Position numbers and translations under genes: made by a program
Shown here: positions 1-11,370 of the stretch, one piece after another
How positions within the stretch are numbered: the first letter of the stretch is position 1
Layout: every line of letters starts with the position of its first letter
NCBI GenBank assembly: GCA_905116865.2
Contig: CAJHNH020002057.1
Span: 1,332,144-1,396,143 of the forward strand
Origin: Candidula unifasciata
Lineage: Eukaryota; Mollusca; Gastropoda; Stylommatophora; Geomitridae
DNA length: 64,000 bases
Direction of reading: 5' to 3'
The notes under the pieces: model-generated
Databases searched by the model: none
The model's input: the letters and a program-made list of their open reading frames with translations, nothing else
Told to the model about the DNA's origin: nothing

Positions 1-127
1 AAACTCTCACTGGAGTTCCTTTTGGTGTGTTTAAATTTCTTTCTCAACTTCTTAATATCTTTAGAAGATGTAGTGCATTCATAGAGGTTGTATCTAGCAC
101 TCTCTAAATCCGATCCAGCTTCATTAT
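1..127 (-). CDS. Partial exon (runs off window) of an unidentified Ser-rich protein, gene 2
   Basis: On the minus strand an acceptor (a pyrimidine-rich stretch ending GCAG) is followed from 127 to base 1 by 125 coding bases with no stop, reading NEAGSDLESARYNLYECT and then a Lys-rich stretch (KKLRKKFKHTKR). The exon starts with two bases of a split codon, which fits the single base left at the donor of the 6121-7544 exon: G plus AT gives Asp. The basic and polar composition matches the end of that exon. I do not recognise the family. The continuation and the C-terminus lie outside the window. That this is the next exon of the same gene is inferred from phase, strand and composition only. Confidence 0.55.
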
Positions 128-164
128 CTGCAAACATAAACAGTGACAGTAAGTAAAGGACACA

Positions 165-800
165 TTTTGTGCCATTTGAGTATGGAGCATATGGTGCTAA
201 ACCCATTACTTTTATAGACCACTTGAAATTTTTTGGGAGATGTAGTGAACATCATACCAGCCGCTTTTACTTCCTAAGTTACTTTCTTGTTGATATTTGA
301 GGTTTAATGTTTGAACAACGGATCAACATCATGCATGGCACACGGGTAGTAACCCATAAGTGCTTCGTTCTTTCTTCTAGGTCTCAGTTCGAAGAAGCTC
401 AGCACAGTGCACAGGCTCTGCAGCTCAGGGGAGGATCCTGAAATACCATGGGTAGATTTTAAACTCCAAATTTGTTGCCCGGGCAGCGCCGTTAGGCTAC
501 TCTTTTGGATTTTCAAATGCCAAGGGATTTTTTATGTGCGCAACAATGCACAACGGCATTGCCCGATCTCACTACCCAGAGACGAGGGAGAATTACTGGA
601 AGTCCAAGTCCACGTGAAAAAATCCCAGCTCTTATAGGGAGTGAACCTCTAGCACTCGAGGCGGACACCTTGCCTCAAGACCACGCAGCCTCTGTTGATA
701 ATTAAGGTTGGATTGACCTGGAAGCCAAATTAAGTTAGGAAAATTAGGCTAAATAAGGATTTAAACCCAAGACCTCTGGCAGGCACTGCATTAACATTGC
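165..800 (-). repeat. Family B SINE copy, split by a nested family F SINE
   Basis: The left part (about 165-290) has the family B landmarks: TTATAGACC, then a degraded 'catcataccagcc', then 'gcttttacttcc'. The right part (about 700-800) continues with 'ggttggattgacctggaagcc' and a degraded reverse tRNA head. Between them sits a family F element. The order of parts matches intact B copies, so F inserted into B. The copy is old and diverged. Confidence 0.5.
296..692 (-). repeat. tRNA-headed SINE, family F, copy 1
   Basis: About 390 bp are closely similar to 5296-5690, sharing for example 'gggcagcgccgttaggcta' and 'tcactacccagagac'. Read on the minus strand, the right end looks like a tRNA head: GTGGTCTTGAGGCAAGG (A-box-like), then AGGTTCACTCC (B-box-like). 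The short ORFs here are shadows of the repeat. Boundaries are approximate. Confidence 0.65.
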
Positions 801-811
801 TGCCCCTTTTT

Positions 812-1015
812 CCCCATGTGAGTTTCACTGTCCCATTGTGGGGTAAAACAAAAACAGACCCACTGCCTCCCCATCAGGCATGTCGTGAAGAGTCGTCTAA
901 TTTGGGCTTCCTGAGAGGCAAGCAACCATTGGTAAGACACAGAAGGTGGCACTGTATCAGACATATCCTGAGAAGAAATTAGCACAGAAACAACAAACAG
1001 GCACTCAAATGAGAA
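812..1015 (+). repeat. Family A SINE, 5' fragment
   Basis: 'Cattgtggggtaaaac...agacccactgcctcccca...gcatgtcgt' and 'cctgagaggcaagcaacca' match the start of the fuller family A copies at 20550-20860 and 31916-32206. The 3' half with the GAA tail is absent. Confidence 0.55.
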
Positions 1016-1211
1016 ACAGAGGGATTGTGGACACGAGGACATCCACGATAAACTGAAAAGATAAGCCAGAGCTGCTGAACTGGACTCCATCATGATATCA
1101 GCGTGATTGCACAGGATATAATAGAATAGAGGAATAGTCTGTGAGCCCAATGTGACATATAATGGCACAAAAGGACAATAAAATAAATGAATACATATAT
1201 GTGCGTACATA

Positions 1212-1850
1212 CTGCCAGCAGAACAGATACTGTGTATGGTATACAACTGTCAGCAGAACAGATACTGTGTATGGTATACAACTGCCAGCAGAACAGATAC
1301 TGTGTATAGTATACAACTGTCAGCAGAACAGATACTGTGTATGGTATACAACTGCCAGCAGAACAGATACTGTGTATGGTATACAACTGCCAGCAGAACA
1401 GATACTGTGTATGGTATACAACTGTCAGCAGAACAGATACTGTGTATGGTATACAACTGTCAGCAGAACAGATACTGTGTATGGTATACAACTGCCAGCA
1501 GAACAGATACTGTGTATGGTATACAACTGTCAGCAGAACAGATACTGTGTATGGTATACAACTGCCAGAAGACCAGATACTGTGTATGGTATACAACTGT
1601 CAGCAGAACAGATACTGTGTATGGTATACAACTGTCAGCAGAACAGATACTGTGTATGGTATACAACTGGTATGGCAACACATGTTTCAGCAGACTGTCA
1701 GCAGAACAGATACAGTGTATGGTATACAACTGGTATGGCAACACATGTTTCAGCAGACTGTCAGCAGAACAGAGACTGTGTATGGTATACATCTAGTGTG
1801 CTAACACAGGTTTTAGCAAATTTGGAGACTGTGTATGGTGTATAGTCAGT
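1212..1850. repeat. 35-bp minisatellite with a diverged longer-unit tail
   Basis: A unit beginning TGTGTATGGTATACAACTG and ending CAGCAGAACAGATAC recurs every 35 bp (for example at 1231 and 1266) for about 13 copies to roughly 1680. Two units enlarged to about 62 bp follow, carrying 'ggtatggcaacacatgttt', then a decayed unit to 1850. The unit is not a multiple of three and lacks stops, so long spurious ORFs run through it on both strands. Confidence 0.95.
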
Positions 1851-1982
1851 ATGGCAACACAGGCTTCACTGAAAGATTCCTTGATTATTCATCTTATAAT
1901 CCATGTGGTGCTGGTAATCAGCGCTGTCCAAAGCCAATCACACATAATATCAGTAATTTTTTATACAGGTTTTTTTCTTTGG

Positions 1983-2340
1983 CCATGATGAGCTGCCACA
2001 TATATTCTTTGACACCAATGATAAAATAGCATATAGTGTGGGTTTTCCCCAGTATGACAGACAATGTTTACACACATCTCTTCTTAGACAAAACAATTGC
2101 TCAACTGATGTTACTGTGTTAATCATCAAGTATAATACATCTTTAGTTTCCTTAATGAAATGATACTGCCCCATATATCCCTTGATAACCATGATAAAAT
2201 AACATCCAGTATGGGTCACTGTGTTTAGTATAAAAAGCATCTTCAATGCATCTCTTCCTAGACAAAAGCAGTTGCACATTTTCTTTTATTATGTTAGTGA
2301 CCAACAAATATAATAAATCTTTATATTCCTCTAAAGAAAT
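1983..2340. repeat. Old tandem duplication, about 177-bp unit
   Basis: Copy 1 (about 1983-2155) and copy 2 (about 2157-2340) share in the same order 'ccatgataaaata..catatagtgtggg / catccagtatggg', 'catctcttc.tagacaaaa', 'ttactgtgttaatcatcaa / ttatgttagtgaccaacaa' and 'ataatacatctttag / ataataaatctttat'. Overall divergence is high. I see no coding sense. Confidence 0.6.
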
Positions 2341-3444
2341 AAAATGAAAATAATAGAGTTCCATAACAGTGACTATACAGGAAATAACAGACGCAGTCAA
2401 AAATACACTGAGAACTGTTGACAGCTACCTTACAAGCAAACATAAACAGAAACTACAAGTCACCTAAACATGTGGGATCTTCGGTAATCCTTTTACGGTA
2501 ATGCCGCTCCTTATGGTGGGGATGAAGGTATCTTTTTACTTCTTTCCCTCTGTGTTCTGTAATTATAATGCAAGTCAAGAGCATTTCATAAAATATAAAC
2601 TTGACTAATCACACACACACACAAAACACTTCTGCTTCTTGCTTCAGCATACAACTTTTAAAACATAAATTTAATAAGAATGTTTACATATTTTAATTTG
2701 AAAATTTTGCCTACACAAAAAAAAAATTGTTCTCATATCAACTCTGTCACCCAGAGAAACAGCAAAAACCCAGACTTCCGGTATGGCCCTATTCCCCGTA
2801 AATGTCATGTTACCAACTTTGCTATAGTGGCTTGTTTACGAGAAGCTTAGCTAATAGCATGGATAGCCTGCACAAATGTTAAGCAAACCAGATTTTATAT
2901 TTACAACAACAAAAAAACTCACATTTACAGGGGTTTCCTTATAAACAAATAGCTTGTTTTAAATAAAATTGACATCATAGTTTCCTGTAACACTAATTTT
3001 GATGGGCAATTGGATTAGCAGATCAAGTATGAGTTACTGTATACTTTAAAAAAAAAAAAATAGTCACATAGAGGTTAGTCAATTATCTTCCGCACTTGTG
3101 TTTACTGACAACAGCTCTTATGTATAGAAATAATTATTCCAGTCCACAAAAATGGATTTGTTATGATTATCTTATCACCTGTGTAAACTGATGTTTTCAA
3201 AAGGATTTTGTGGGAATTTCCCCAAAACAGGCACTGTCTTTTCTAGGTCACCAGGGTGAAAGGGTTAAAGGGTTCCAGAAACAAAAGGCTCCCCTGTATT
3301 CTTTAAACAAGAAAAACCATGGCATCCACTGTTAGGGAGAGAAGGTATTCACAGAAACAAGACATCGAGCTGCAATTTGTCTTGTCTATGTGGACAAAAA
3401 GCTTTGTTTTTTTTACCCCTAGCAGGTACAAACTTTTTCTTAAC
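2341..3444. other. AT-rich intron or intergenic DNA, nothing recognised
   Basis: Only short A-runs and a (CA)n stretch near 2610-2624 stand out. No conserved coding, repeat-family or RNA signal is visible. It lies in the predicted intron of gene 2 between the exons at 6121 and 127. Confidence 0.6.
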
Positions 3445-3695
<251 letters not shown>

Positions 3696-4160
3696 TATGT
3701 TTTAATGATATTTATCTGATGGCATTCTAGTTTGGCATGCTGTAATTTTAAGACAGAATACTGTGCATGTGTTAACTGACCACATTTATGCATTTTACAG
3801 AACTAATATTTGTAACATCTTTCCACCAGTCTTTTTTTTTTTTTATCTTGCCAGCTAGCACAATGCCAGCCTTACATTATTAATTTGATTTCAATCATAT
3901 TTTCCGTGGGTTTTTTTTTTTTTTAGGTTTCCTAATATTAGTTTCCTTTAGATCTGGCAATGTCTGTTCCTCTCCTGGTTCCAGATAAAAGACTGTAGTT
4001 TTGCTAGCAACAGCTTTTTTAATATGTTTTATCCAATGCCAGCATGTCTCCTCACTTCCTGATTCCCTTGAACATAGTTCTCAGCATAAGCTTGGCATTA
4101 GTGACTCTCTTACTATCTTAGTCTTTTTATTCAATGAATGTTTAAAGTTGATGAATGTGT
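3696..4160. other. Unrecognised AT-rich spacer
   Basis: Contains poly-T stretches and no exon or repeat family that I can support. Confidence 0.5.
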
Positions 4161-4392
4161 GTAGTTTATGAGTTATTCGTCATGTTTATGAGTTATTCGT
4201 CATGTTTATGAGTTATTCGTCATGTTTATGAGTTATTCGTCATGTTTATGAGTTATTCGTCATGTTTATGAGTTATTCGTCATGTTTATGAGTTATTCGT
4301 CATGTTTATGAGTTATTCGTCATGTTTATGAGTTATTCATCATGTTTATGAGTTATTCGTCATGTTTATGAGTTATTCGTCATGTTTATGAG
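4161..4392. repeat. 20-bp minisatellite, about 11.6 near-identical copies
   Basis: Unit GTTTATGAGTTATTCGTCAT is repeated head to tail with only one clear variant copy (TTCAT for TTCGT near 4339). The homogeneity points to recent expansion. Confidence 0.97.
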
Positions 4393-5080
4393 TGACAAAA
4401 TAGATGGGGAAAAGAGCAAGGGCAAAAGAGATACATTGGAATGACGAACATAACCTGGATCCACAATTCTGATGATCATGTGAGATGGCAAACCATAAAC
4501 ACTACTTATGCTTGCTTGCCAGCACGGATGTTTTTCTTCTTTTAAAAAAACAATGCGGTTACAACAAAAGTTTATTTTAAAAAGGTGCTGCTACATACCA
4601 CAAAGTGCATATTACAGTAGTACTTGAAAAAAAAAAATACAAATCAAATGGTTTGATCATATAAGAAGCTTAGCATCAGACGGCACCACAGAGAGCAATG
4701 TTAAACAAATACAGTGGTAACAAAGCCATAGGTCGACCATGCAGAAGATGGACTGCAGAAATATCAAAGACACTAAAAAGTACTTTAAACGAAAAGAAAA
4801 AATCTATGATAAAGATTGTAGCGGACAGCCGAGTGTGGTGTCATGATTTGGTCAAAGAAGTGAACCCCATCAGAAAAGAAATCAATAAAAAAAACCCGTC
4901 AATTCACAATTTCTGGGTTGTGTCTAAAATTTTCAGAAGTTTCACATTCACGGATTTTCGACATCGTCACAAGAAACCTTGGATAAAACAAAACTGTGTG
5001 CCAGGTGAGTACTGAAACTGTTAACTAATGAACGCAAGAAGAAACACCTAGCTTAGTCTCCAAAATTTTTGCAGCGCTAG
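4393..5080 (+). mobile_element. LINE 3'-end fragments (RT C-terminal tail region)
   Basis: Frames through 4640-4880 read 'AIGRPCRRWTAEISKTLKST', the typical tail after the RT domain of RTE/CR1-like LINEs. The DNA from 4698 closely matches 60555-60640 ('agatggactgcagaaatatc'). The segment at 4393-4500, ending 'gatgatcatgtgag', also resembles 30655-30760. Stops and frame changes show the copy is dead. Confidence 0.6.
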
Positions 5081-5295
5081 CAAAATGGAGATTAATTTTT
5101 GGGGTGCATTGTTACTGGAGATGAAACCTGGATTTCCTACACAAACATCGAATCAAAGCAACAGTCAGTGCAATGGTGATATTCATGGTTCCCAAAAGCA
5201 AAGAAGCTTAAGCAAGCATTCTGAGGATGAACTGCAGACTTCTATGACAGTGGAATTAAGAGCCTTGTGTCATGGTACAAAAAATGTAGGTTGAA

Positions 5296-5690
5296 GGTTT
5301 TTGAATAGCTGATCAACATCAAAGCACAAGGGCAGTAACGCATAATTGCTCCTTTCTACTTCTAACTCAAACCTGAGTCCGAAAAATCTCAGTGCAAGGC
5401 ATGAACTCTGTAGCACTGGGGAGGATCCAGAAATACTTGAGGTCGATTTTTAACTCCAAATTTTGCATGGGCAGCGCCGTTAGGCTACTATTTTCAACTG
5501 CCATGAGAGTTTTTACATGCGCAACAATACACATCGGCGTCCGATCTTACTACCCAAAGACCAGGGGAAATTATTATAGGAGTGCACATGAAAAAATCCC
5601 AGCCTTCACCGTGGCGTGAACCCAAGACCTCCAGCAATCGAGGCGGATGCCATGCCTCGAGACCACTTAGCCCCACTACCAAAAATGTGT
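5296..5690 (-). repeat. tRNA-headed SINE, family F, copy 2
   Basis: Second copy of the element at 296-692. On the minus strand the head reads GTGGTCTCGAGGCATGG, then GGGTTCACGCC, a good B-box. The two copies let the ends be placed to within about 10 bp. Confidence 0.7.
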
Positions 5691-6119
5691 TGAAGTCAAT
5701 TGTGACTATGTTGAGAAATAATGAAAATATTTGGTTCACTTTTGGCTGCTATAAATCATTTTTCTGTATGATGTTTTTTTAAAAATTTTATACCCGGACT
5801 TACTTAAAAAAACGCGCATTGTGCATGTGCAAATATGTGCAAAAATGTATAGACATGCACGTATATGTATATTAAATGTATATGTAACATACATGAGAAT
5901 GGGCAGGCAAGTGTTCCCACAAACAAGCACAATGACTGCATAATTTAAAATGCAAATCAATTTGGGGGGGGGGGGGGGGGGCGAAAGTTAGAAGACTTGT
6001 TAAAACGTATGATGATGATTTTTATCTTTAGTAAAAATGAAACAACAGATCATATAAAGTATTCCTAGTATGAAAAAGATTTTGCTAAAAGTTCATGAGA
6101 TTTAAAAAAAAAATTCAAA
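5691..6119. other. Intronic spacer of gene 2 with a G-tract
   Basis: AT-rich DNA with a run of about 17 G near 5965-5981. No exon signal. The minus-strand donor of the adjacent exon is GT at 6120-6119. Confidence 0.5.
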
Positions 6120-6120
6120 C

Positions 6121-7544
6121 CTGCTTTGTTCCTTGTTTTTCTCTTGTGTTTCCCCTGTCCAGCTGTTGCCAACTTTAATCTGCCATCTTTCTTTGGTTGC
6201 AGATTCTGTGGATCTTTCAGTCGCTGATAATGTATCCTATCTGTATTTCTACCTTCCACCACTGCCAGGTCTGACTGTGAGGTCATCCTATCATGATCAC
6301 CAGAGACACTTTCATCTTTCCCCTGGATCAGTCTCCCATGCTTCTCATTTATAACAGAAGAAACTGCCTTTCCTTTCGCAAAGCAGCTGAGTGATGTGAA
6401 ATTTTGGCTTTTCTCTTTAAGGTACTTGATTGCTTTAATAAGGGAAGAAGACTTATCATTCTGATTAATCTGTGTCTGTAGATTCTGAATTTTGCTGACA
6501 AGCTGTTTTAGAATAGACAGTTGGGTCTCCTGACTGGCCACACCATCTTTGCCAGTCACATTTTCCCCAACAGGTTTGGGGTCCGAGTCCAAGTGTGTCT
6601 CTGACTCTATTAAGTAACTCAGCGATGAACAATCAGATGATACAGCTGCATGGCTTCTGGACTGACACTGTTCCTTCAACTCAGAGTGAACATTAGAGGA
6701 CGATGAAAGTGGAGAGCCTGAATAGTTACAGTATTCAGACTGGACATGGAGCTGGGTGGTCATATTTATGGGTTGTGGTGATGTTCCTTCAGTGGATTCA
6801 AAAACTGAACGATGAGAGGCAGATGTTGATGAAATACCCAACCGATCACTTGTGGTGTTAAGCACTTTCTCATGGCATGAATCACGGCTATTGTTCAGGT
6901 TAAACTTTGGCATTTGGGTAAATCCTAGACTTGAGACACTGTTAGCAAGTTGATCCCTACTGGCTGACCTCATAAGCTCTGAAGAAACAGTTGAAGTCTC
7001 ATGGGCACCATAAGCAGCAAAGGAACAGTCTCTCTCATGACTCAAACGTGGGCCTTCTGTTCGCACATGCATCAACTCTTCTACAGTATAAGTATCAGAT
7101 TCTTCATCTCTAATTACATCCAAATGCTGAGATGGTACTTTGTTCCCTACCTCATCAACATTATTAGCAAGATCACCTCTGGTGAGAACATCGACATTAG
7201 GAATGTTTGTCAAATTCTGGTCACAATCATTAGGAGAATCAAAGTCACTCAAATAGGAAAACAAATCACTTTCTTCAAGTATATTAAAACAACAATCTCC
7301 GGTCTTATTTCTGTTTTTCCCAGCTTCCACACCTTTATTTGAAAGGGTTCCTTGCAGACAGACTTCTGATAAAATCAAGTCAGACTCCAAACCAGCTCCA
7401 TCTGCATCCTGATGTGTCCCATGAATAACTGTTGGTGCAATATTATAATTCTCAGACAAGTTAGATGTCATTGCGTTGGCAGATGAAGATGTACTAGAAG
7501 CTGTCTCTGCCAAAGAGGAAGTTCTGGAGAGTCTTCTTTCGCAC
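6121..7544 (-). CDS. Large internal exon of an unidentified Ser/Asn-rich protein, gene 2
   Basis: An open frame of about 475 codons without a stop, on the minus strand. Composition is Ser-, Asp-, Asn- and Thr-rich with no domain I recognise. An acidic patch reads EESDLFSYLSDFDSPND. A Leu/Ile/Gln-rich stretch (LSILKQLVSKIQNLQTQ) about 110 codons before the exon end could form a short coiled coil. The exon ends basic (GKHKRKTRNKA). Two acceptors are possible: one at 7570 (TTTTTCAG then AGCAGT, phase 0) and one at 7544 (TTTTTTCCCAACAAG then GTGCGA). The latter is chosen because its phase fits the upstream 48-bp exon. The donor is GCAG/GTTTGA at 6121; the frame read through it reaches a stop at 6065. 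Length and lack of stops make coding likely; function is unknown. Confidence 0.65.
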
Positions 7545-7570
7545 CTTGTTGGGAAAAAATAACGACTGCT

Positions 7571-9035
7571 CTGAAAAACCACATTATAGGATCAAAATTA
7601 AAATAAAACAATTCTGTAAATGCCACTGATTATTTTATATGATCAATATTTTATAGCAGTTGTGAAGTAGAAATTTATTTTAAATTAGCACAAAAAGGCT
7701 AATCTATGTAATTAACCGATTACAGGGTTGGAATTATAGGATTTGTAAGCATAAAAACAAGTAAAACAAATACCTGTGAAAAGGTTTTAACTACACCATA
7801 GCTATAACATCCCCCAAAGGTTATGGCCATAGAAAGGCTAAAACCTGAAGTGCACCGATTCAGTATGTAATTATTTTACGCTGCAGCCATACTCATCAAA
7901 AATGGAAAATCAATGCGCATATAATTCAAATTTTCTTTAATTTTACATCCGAGAATTTATAATATGTAATGCATTATGTACCGCAGGGGTGGCTAATGTG
8001 TTGATCAGGATCGACTAGTTCAGTATTTCCCAAAGCAGGCGCTACCAAACCATGGGGGGATAGTAGGCTCATTTAGGAGGGGCAGTAGTAGCCTCTGACA
8101 AATTTGAAATTGGGGGGGGGGGGGGGTGAGAGAATGTTTTGTATGCTGAAATGACTGGAAGTTTAAAAAAAAAGGGGGGGGGGGGAAGAGCTGGATTAAC
8201 CTGGGGTTTTGAAACTCAGGTGTAATTAGGGACATTAAATAATAACAACACAGTGATGAAGGAAAAGAAAAAGCAGAAGAAAAGAAAAGACCATCCGGGT
8301 TAACTGTTCGTACCTGTTCCAGTATTATGTAACACATTACATTTGTAGTGATCACTTAATTTGCAAAATAAACAGAGTTTCACAGTTTTAACTAATCAGG
8401 CAAATCTTTCTCATTACCATTATTTAAAATGTCTTTGTTGGTTTCTGTTTTTATATTACCTCTTCCCAACTTTCCCACACACTGTGGAAAGATGGCCTGG
8501 CCAGAAAAGTCTGCAAAGCAGAAAATACTTAAAATATGTATTCTTGGATAAGAGACCTCAAGTACAACGATTGGCTAGAGTTAAAATAGGCAGTCAGTAA
8601 GTCATAAAATAATTAAAAAAAACAAACAAAAGTCATTCAGAGCAGCGTAAAAACACCAGGTCATTTCTTGATTTACCTAATTTGCATTACTAAATGTCAC
8701 CAACATGCATCCAACAGTCTTCAGATGATTTATTCCTTGTGCTGACATGGAACACACCCTCAACAGCCTCCAAGCCACTTCCAAAGTCAGAGTAGAGAAC
8801 TTAAGAAATTCTGGCCTAATACTAAAGCTAACTACCCACAACAACAGAGTATTGTCTCTCAACACACAAAGAAAGAACAGCCATAATGTTAGGAAATCAA
8901 CCAATACTTAGACAGATAACCCTCGTTTTTTGGTGTTAAGCTTAATTCAAAAGGAATAAAATCATGCAACAGCCATAGAGGGACTTGTTTAAAAATAAAA
9001 TTGGATAGAATCTAATGGTGAGCCACTATGCAAGC
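7571..9035. other. Intron of gene 2; hAT-like remnant and G-tracts
   Basis: Near 8022 CAGTATTTCCCAAAG followed by 'caggcgctacc' resembles a hAT terminal repeat of the CAGTG(G)TTCCCAAAC type, followed by a G-rich patch (G-runs near 8110 and 8175). I could not find the opposite end. The remainder shows nothing recognisable. Confidence 0.35.
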
Positions 9036-9948
9036 ATTAAAACAAAATCTACACTGGGGCAGTCAGGCTCATGAGACATGCCTCAGGCTCCTGGGCTGAG
9101 GCAACAAGAACATATGTAATTAAAACAAGATCTACACTGGAGCAGTCAGGCTCACAGAATACATCTCAGGCTCCTGGGCTGAGGCAACAAGAACAAATGT
9201 CATTAAAACAAGATCTACACTGGAGCAGTCAGGCTCACAGAATACATCTCAGGCTCCTGGGCTGAGGCAACAAGAACAAATGTCATTAAAACAAGATCTA
9301 CACTGGAGCAGTCAGGCTCACAGAATACATCTCAGGCTCCTGGGCTGAGGCAACAAGAACAAATGTCATTAAAACAAGATCTACACTGGAGCAGTCAGGC
9401 TCACGGAATACTTCTCAGGCTTCTGGGCTGAAGCAACAAAAACAAATGTCATTAAAACAAGATCTACACTGGAGCAGTCAGGCTCACGGAATACTTCTCA
9501 GGCTCCTGGGCTGAGGCAACAAGAACAAATGTCATTAAAACAAGATCTACACTGGAGCAGTCAGGCTCACAGAATACATCTCAGGCTCCTGGGCTGAGGC
9601 AACAAGAACAAATGTCATTAAAACAAGATCTACACTGGAGCAGTCAGGCTCACAGAATACATCTCAGGCTCCTGGGCTGAGGCAACAAGAACAAATGTCA
9701 TTAAAACAAGATCTACACGGGAGCAGTCAGGCTCACGGAATACTTCTCAGGCTTCTGGGATGAAGCAACAAAAACAAATGTCATTAAAACAAGATCTACA
9801 CTGGAGCAGTCAGGCTCACGGAATATGTCTCAGGCTCCTGGGCTGAAGCAACAAAAACAAATGTCATTAAAACAAGATCTACACACTGGAGCAGTCAGGG
9901 TCACGGAATACGTCTCAGGCTCCTAGGCGGAAGCAACAAGAACAAATG
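9036..9948. repeat. 83-bp minisatellite, 11 copies
   Basis: Unit starting ATTAAAACAAGATCTACAC recurs at 9036, 9119, 9202, 9285 and so on to 9866, exactly 83 bp apart until small indels near the end. Variant types ('acagaatacatctc' versus 'acggaatacttctc') are interleaved, as expected from repeated unequal exchange or conversion. Confidence 0.96.
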
Positions 9949-11048
9949 AAAAAAAAAATTAACAACAGGAGCTGAAGAATAACAACCAGAGCAAAGAGAA
10001 GCAGCCCCATAAAAGGAATTAAGAAAACTTGGACTTTATAGACGGTACAAAACCTTTCAACAGTCTGAAAAGCTTCAAGGGCTTCCAGAGTATCATGACA
10101 CTATACATTTGAAAAAGAGAATAAACTAACTAGACTAATAAGAATAAGTCCAAACCATCCAGCCAGAGAAACATAGAGACAACATACAAATGAATCAAGA
10201 GCCCTATCACACTGTATGTTCAGGAATCAGTATACCTCTCATATGTGTACAGGAGAGTTCTCGGATGGTCCTGCTAAAGAAGTGACAAAAAGGGGGTGTC
10301 GGGGATCTACATTATGTATCCTAATGGGACACACAGAGTAAACTCAGTAATGCCAATAGGCACTAACACTTCTTTCACCTATGCAGACTTCTAACAGCTG
10401 AGTGGAACTTATGAAAGAAATTAAAATAAATAAATAAGAACAGAACTATGTTCACAAGAAAAGAACTAATCCTGCAGTGGACAGCTGCCCACTGATGTAT
10501 AACTAAACATGAAAATGCAGGTGAGCTTTGAAGCTTACACAGAACCTCACGTAGCCCCACTCTACAGAGATTCACAATACCAAAAACACAAAACAGTCTG
10601 AAGTTGAACTGAGGAGTATGGGTTCTGGGGTACCATTAAGGAATTGGGATGGGGGGGGGGGGGGGGCTGAAGACCCACAGTCTCCCTAACAAGCACATCC
10701 TACAAGGTGACTAATGAGGGAGGTTTCTTTCAAAGCTGAAGAGCATCTGCCAACAAGCTGCATACAAACAAATAAGCCAGATCTGTAGAACAGATGTACA
10801 CGCAAAACTTAAATTCTGGAACAAGACCAGAAGTTGACAAACAACCATAACTTTCTACCAGAGTTTCCAGCTGGCAAATGTGAAGGAGGAGGAGTTTGCG
10901 AATCAGGAATAAAAGGTGCTACATGAAGGAAATGGAAACAGGTATAATTGGAGGGATATGGAAGAAAGGGAGAGGGGTAATGGAGAAATTAAATGGATGA
11001 CAAGAAGAGACACATTCATTAACTAGTTTGTTCATAAATGTCACTCAC
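9949..11048. other. Intron of gene 2 with a family A SINE
   Basis: About 10725-10905 is a diverged family A copy in plus orientation ('gcatctgcc', 'gccagatctgtagaacagatg', 'ccagagtttccagctgg', then a GGA-rich tail). A G-run lies near 10650-10666. No exon recognised. Confidence 0.5.
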
Positions 11049-11096
11049 ATTTCTGCATCCTGACATGAAGATCTCACAAATTCATAAAAGGAAAAT
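11049..11096 (-). CDS. Candidate 48-bp exon of gene 2
   Basis: Minus strand: acceptor CCTGGCTGCAG at the upstream side and a strong donor, AAAT/GTGAGT, at 11049. One base, then FSFYEFVRSSCQDAE, then two bases. It accepts the AA left by the 21208-21273 exon (AA+A gives Lys). Its own AT joins the G at 7544 to give Met, then CERRLSRTSS. Phase agreement on both sides is the main support; the exon is short, so a chance match is possible. Confidence 0.42.
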
Positions 11097-11370
11097 CTGC
11101 AGCCAGGTTTGGGCATCTTTTTGGGATTATAAATGGTCCTCCTCTTGTCTGTTTTCTTGTAGAAATCGTTTGTAAGGCACTTTAATAAATCTCTGAGATC
11201 TCTTAACAGTAGGAAACAATACCCATATTAGAAGCACTCCATAAACATTCAAACATTTATAAATGAACAACTGAAGTTAACTTCTTCATCCTGTAAAAAT
11301 ATTTAAAAATGACATTTCTCCAAATTTTAAGAAAAGCAAATATCACAATCAATTCTTTAAAAAATCTACC

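Noticed and set aside
1162..1845. Long ORFs (up to 227 codons) on both strands
   Set aside because: They are read-through of the stop-free 35-bp minisatellite; the same peptide appears in several frames.
4161..4392. Possible CRISPR array
   Set aside because: Head-to-tail repeats with no unique spacers, in a eukaryotic genome; the same holds for the 35-, 83-, 38-, 36- and 48-bp arrays.
8677..8904. 75-codon minus-strand ORF as an extra gene 2 exon
   Set aside because: No convincing acceptor; hydrophobic composition unlike the rest of the gene; phases do not fit.
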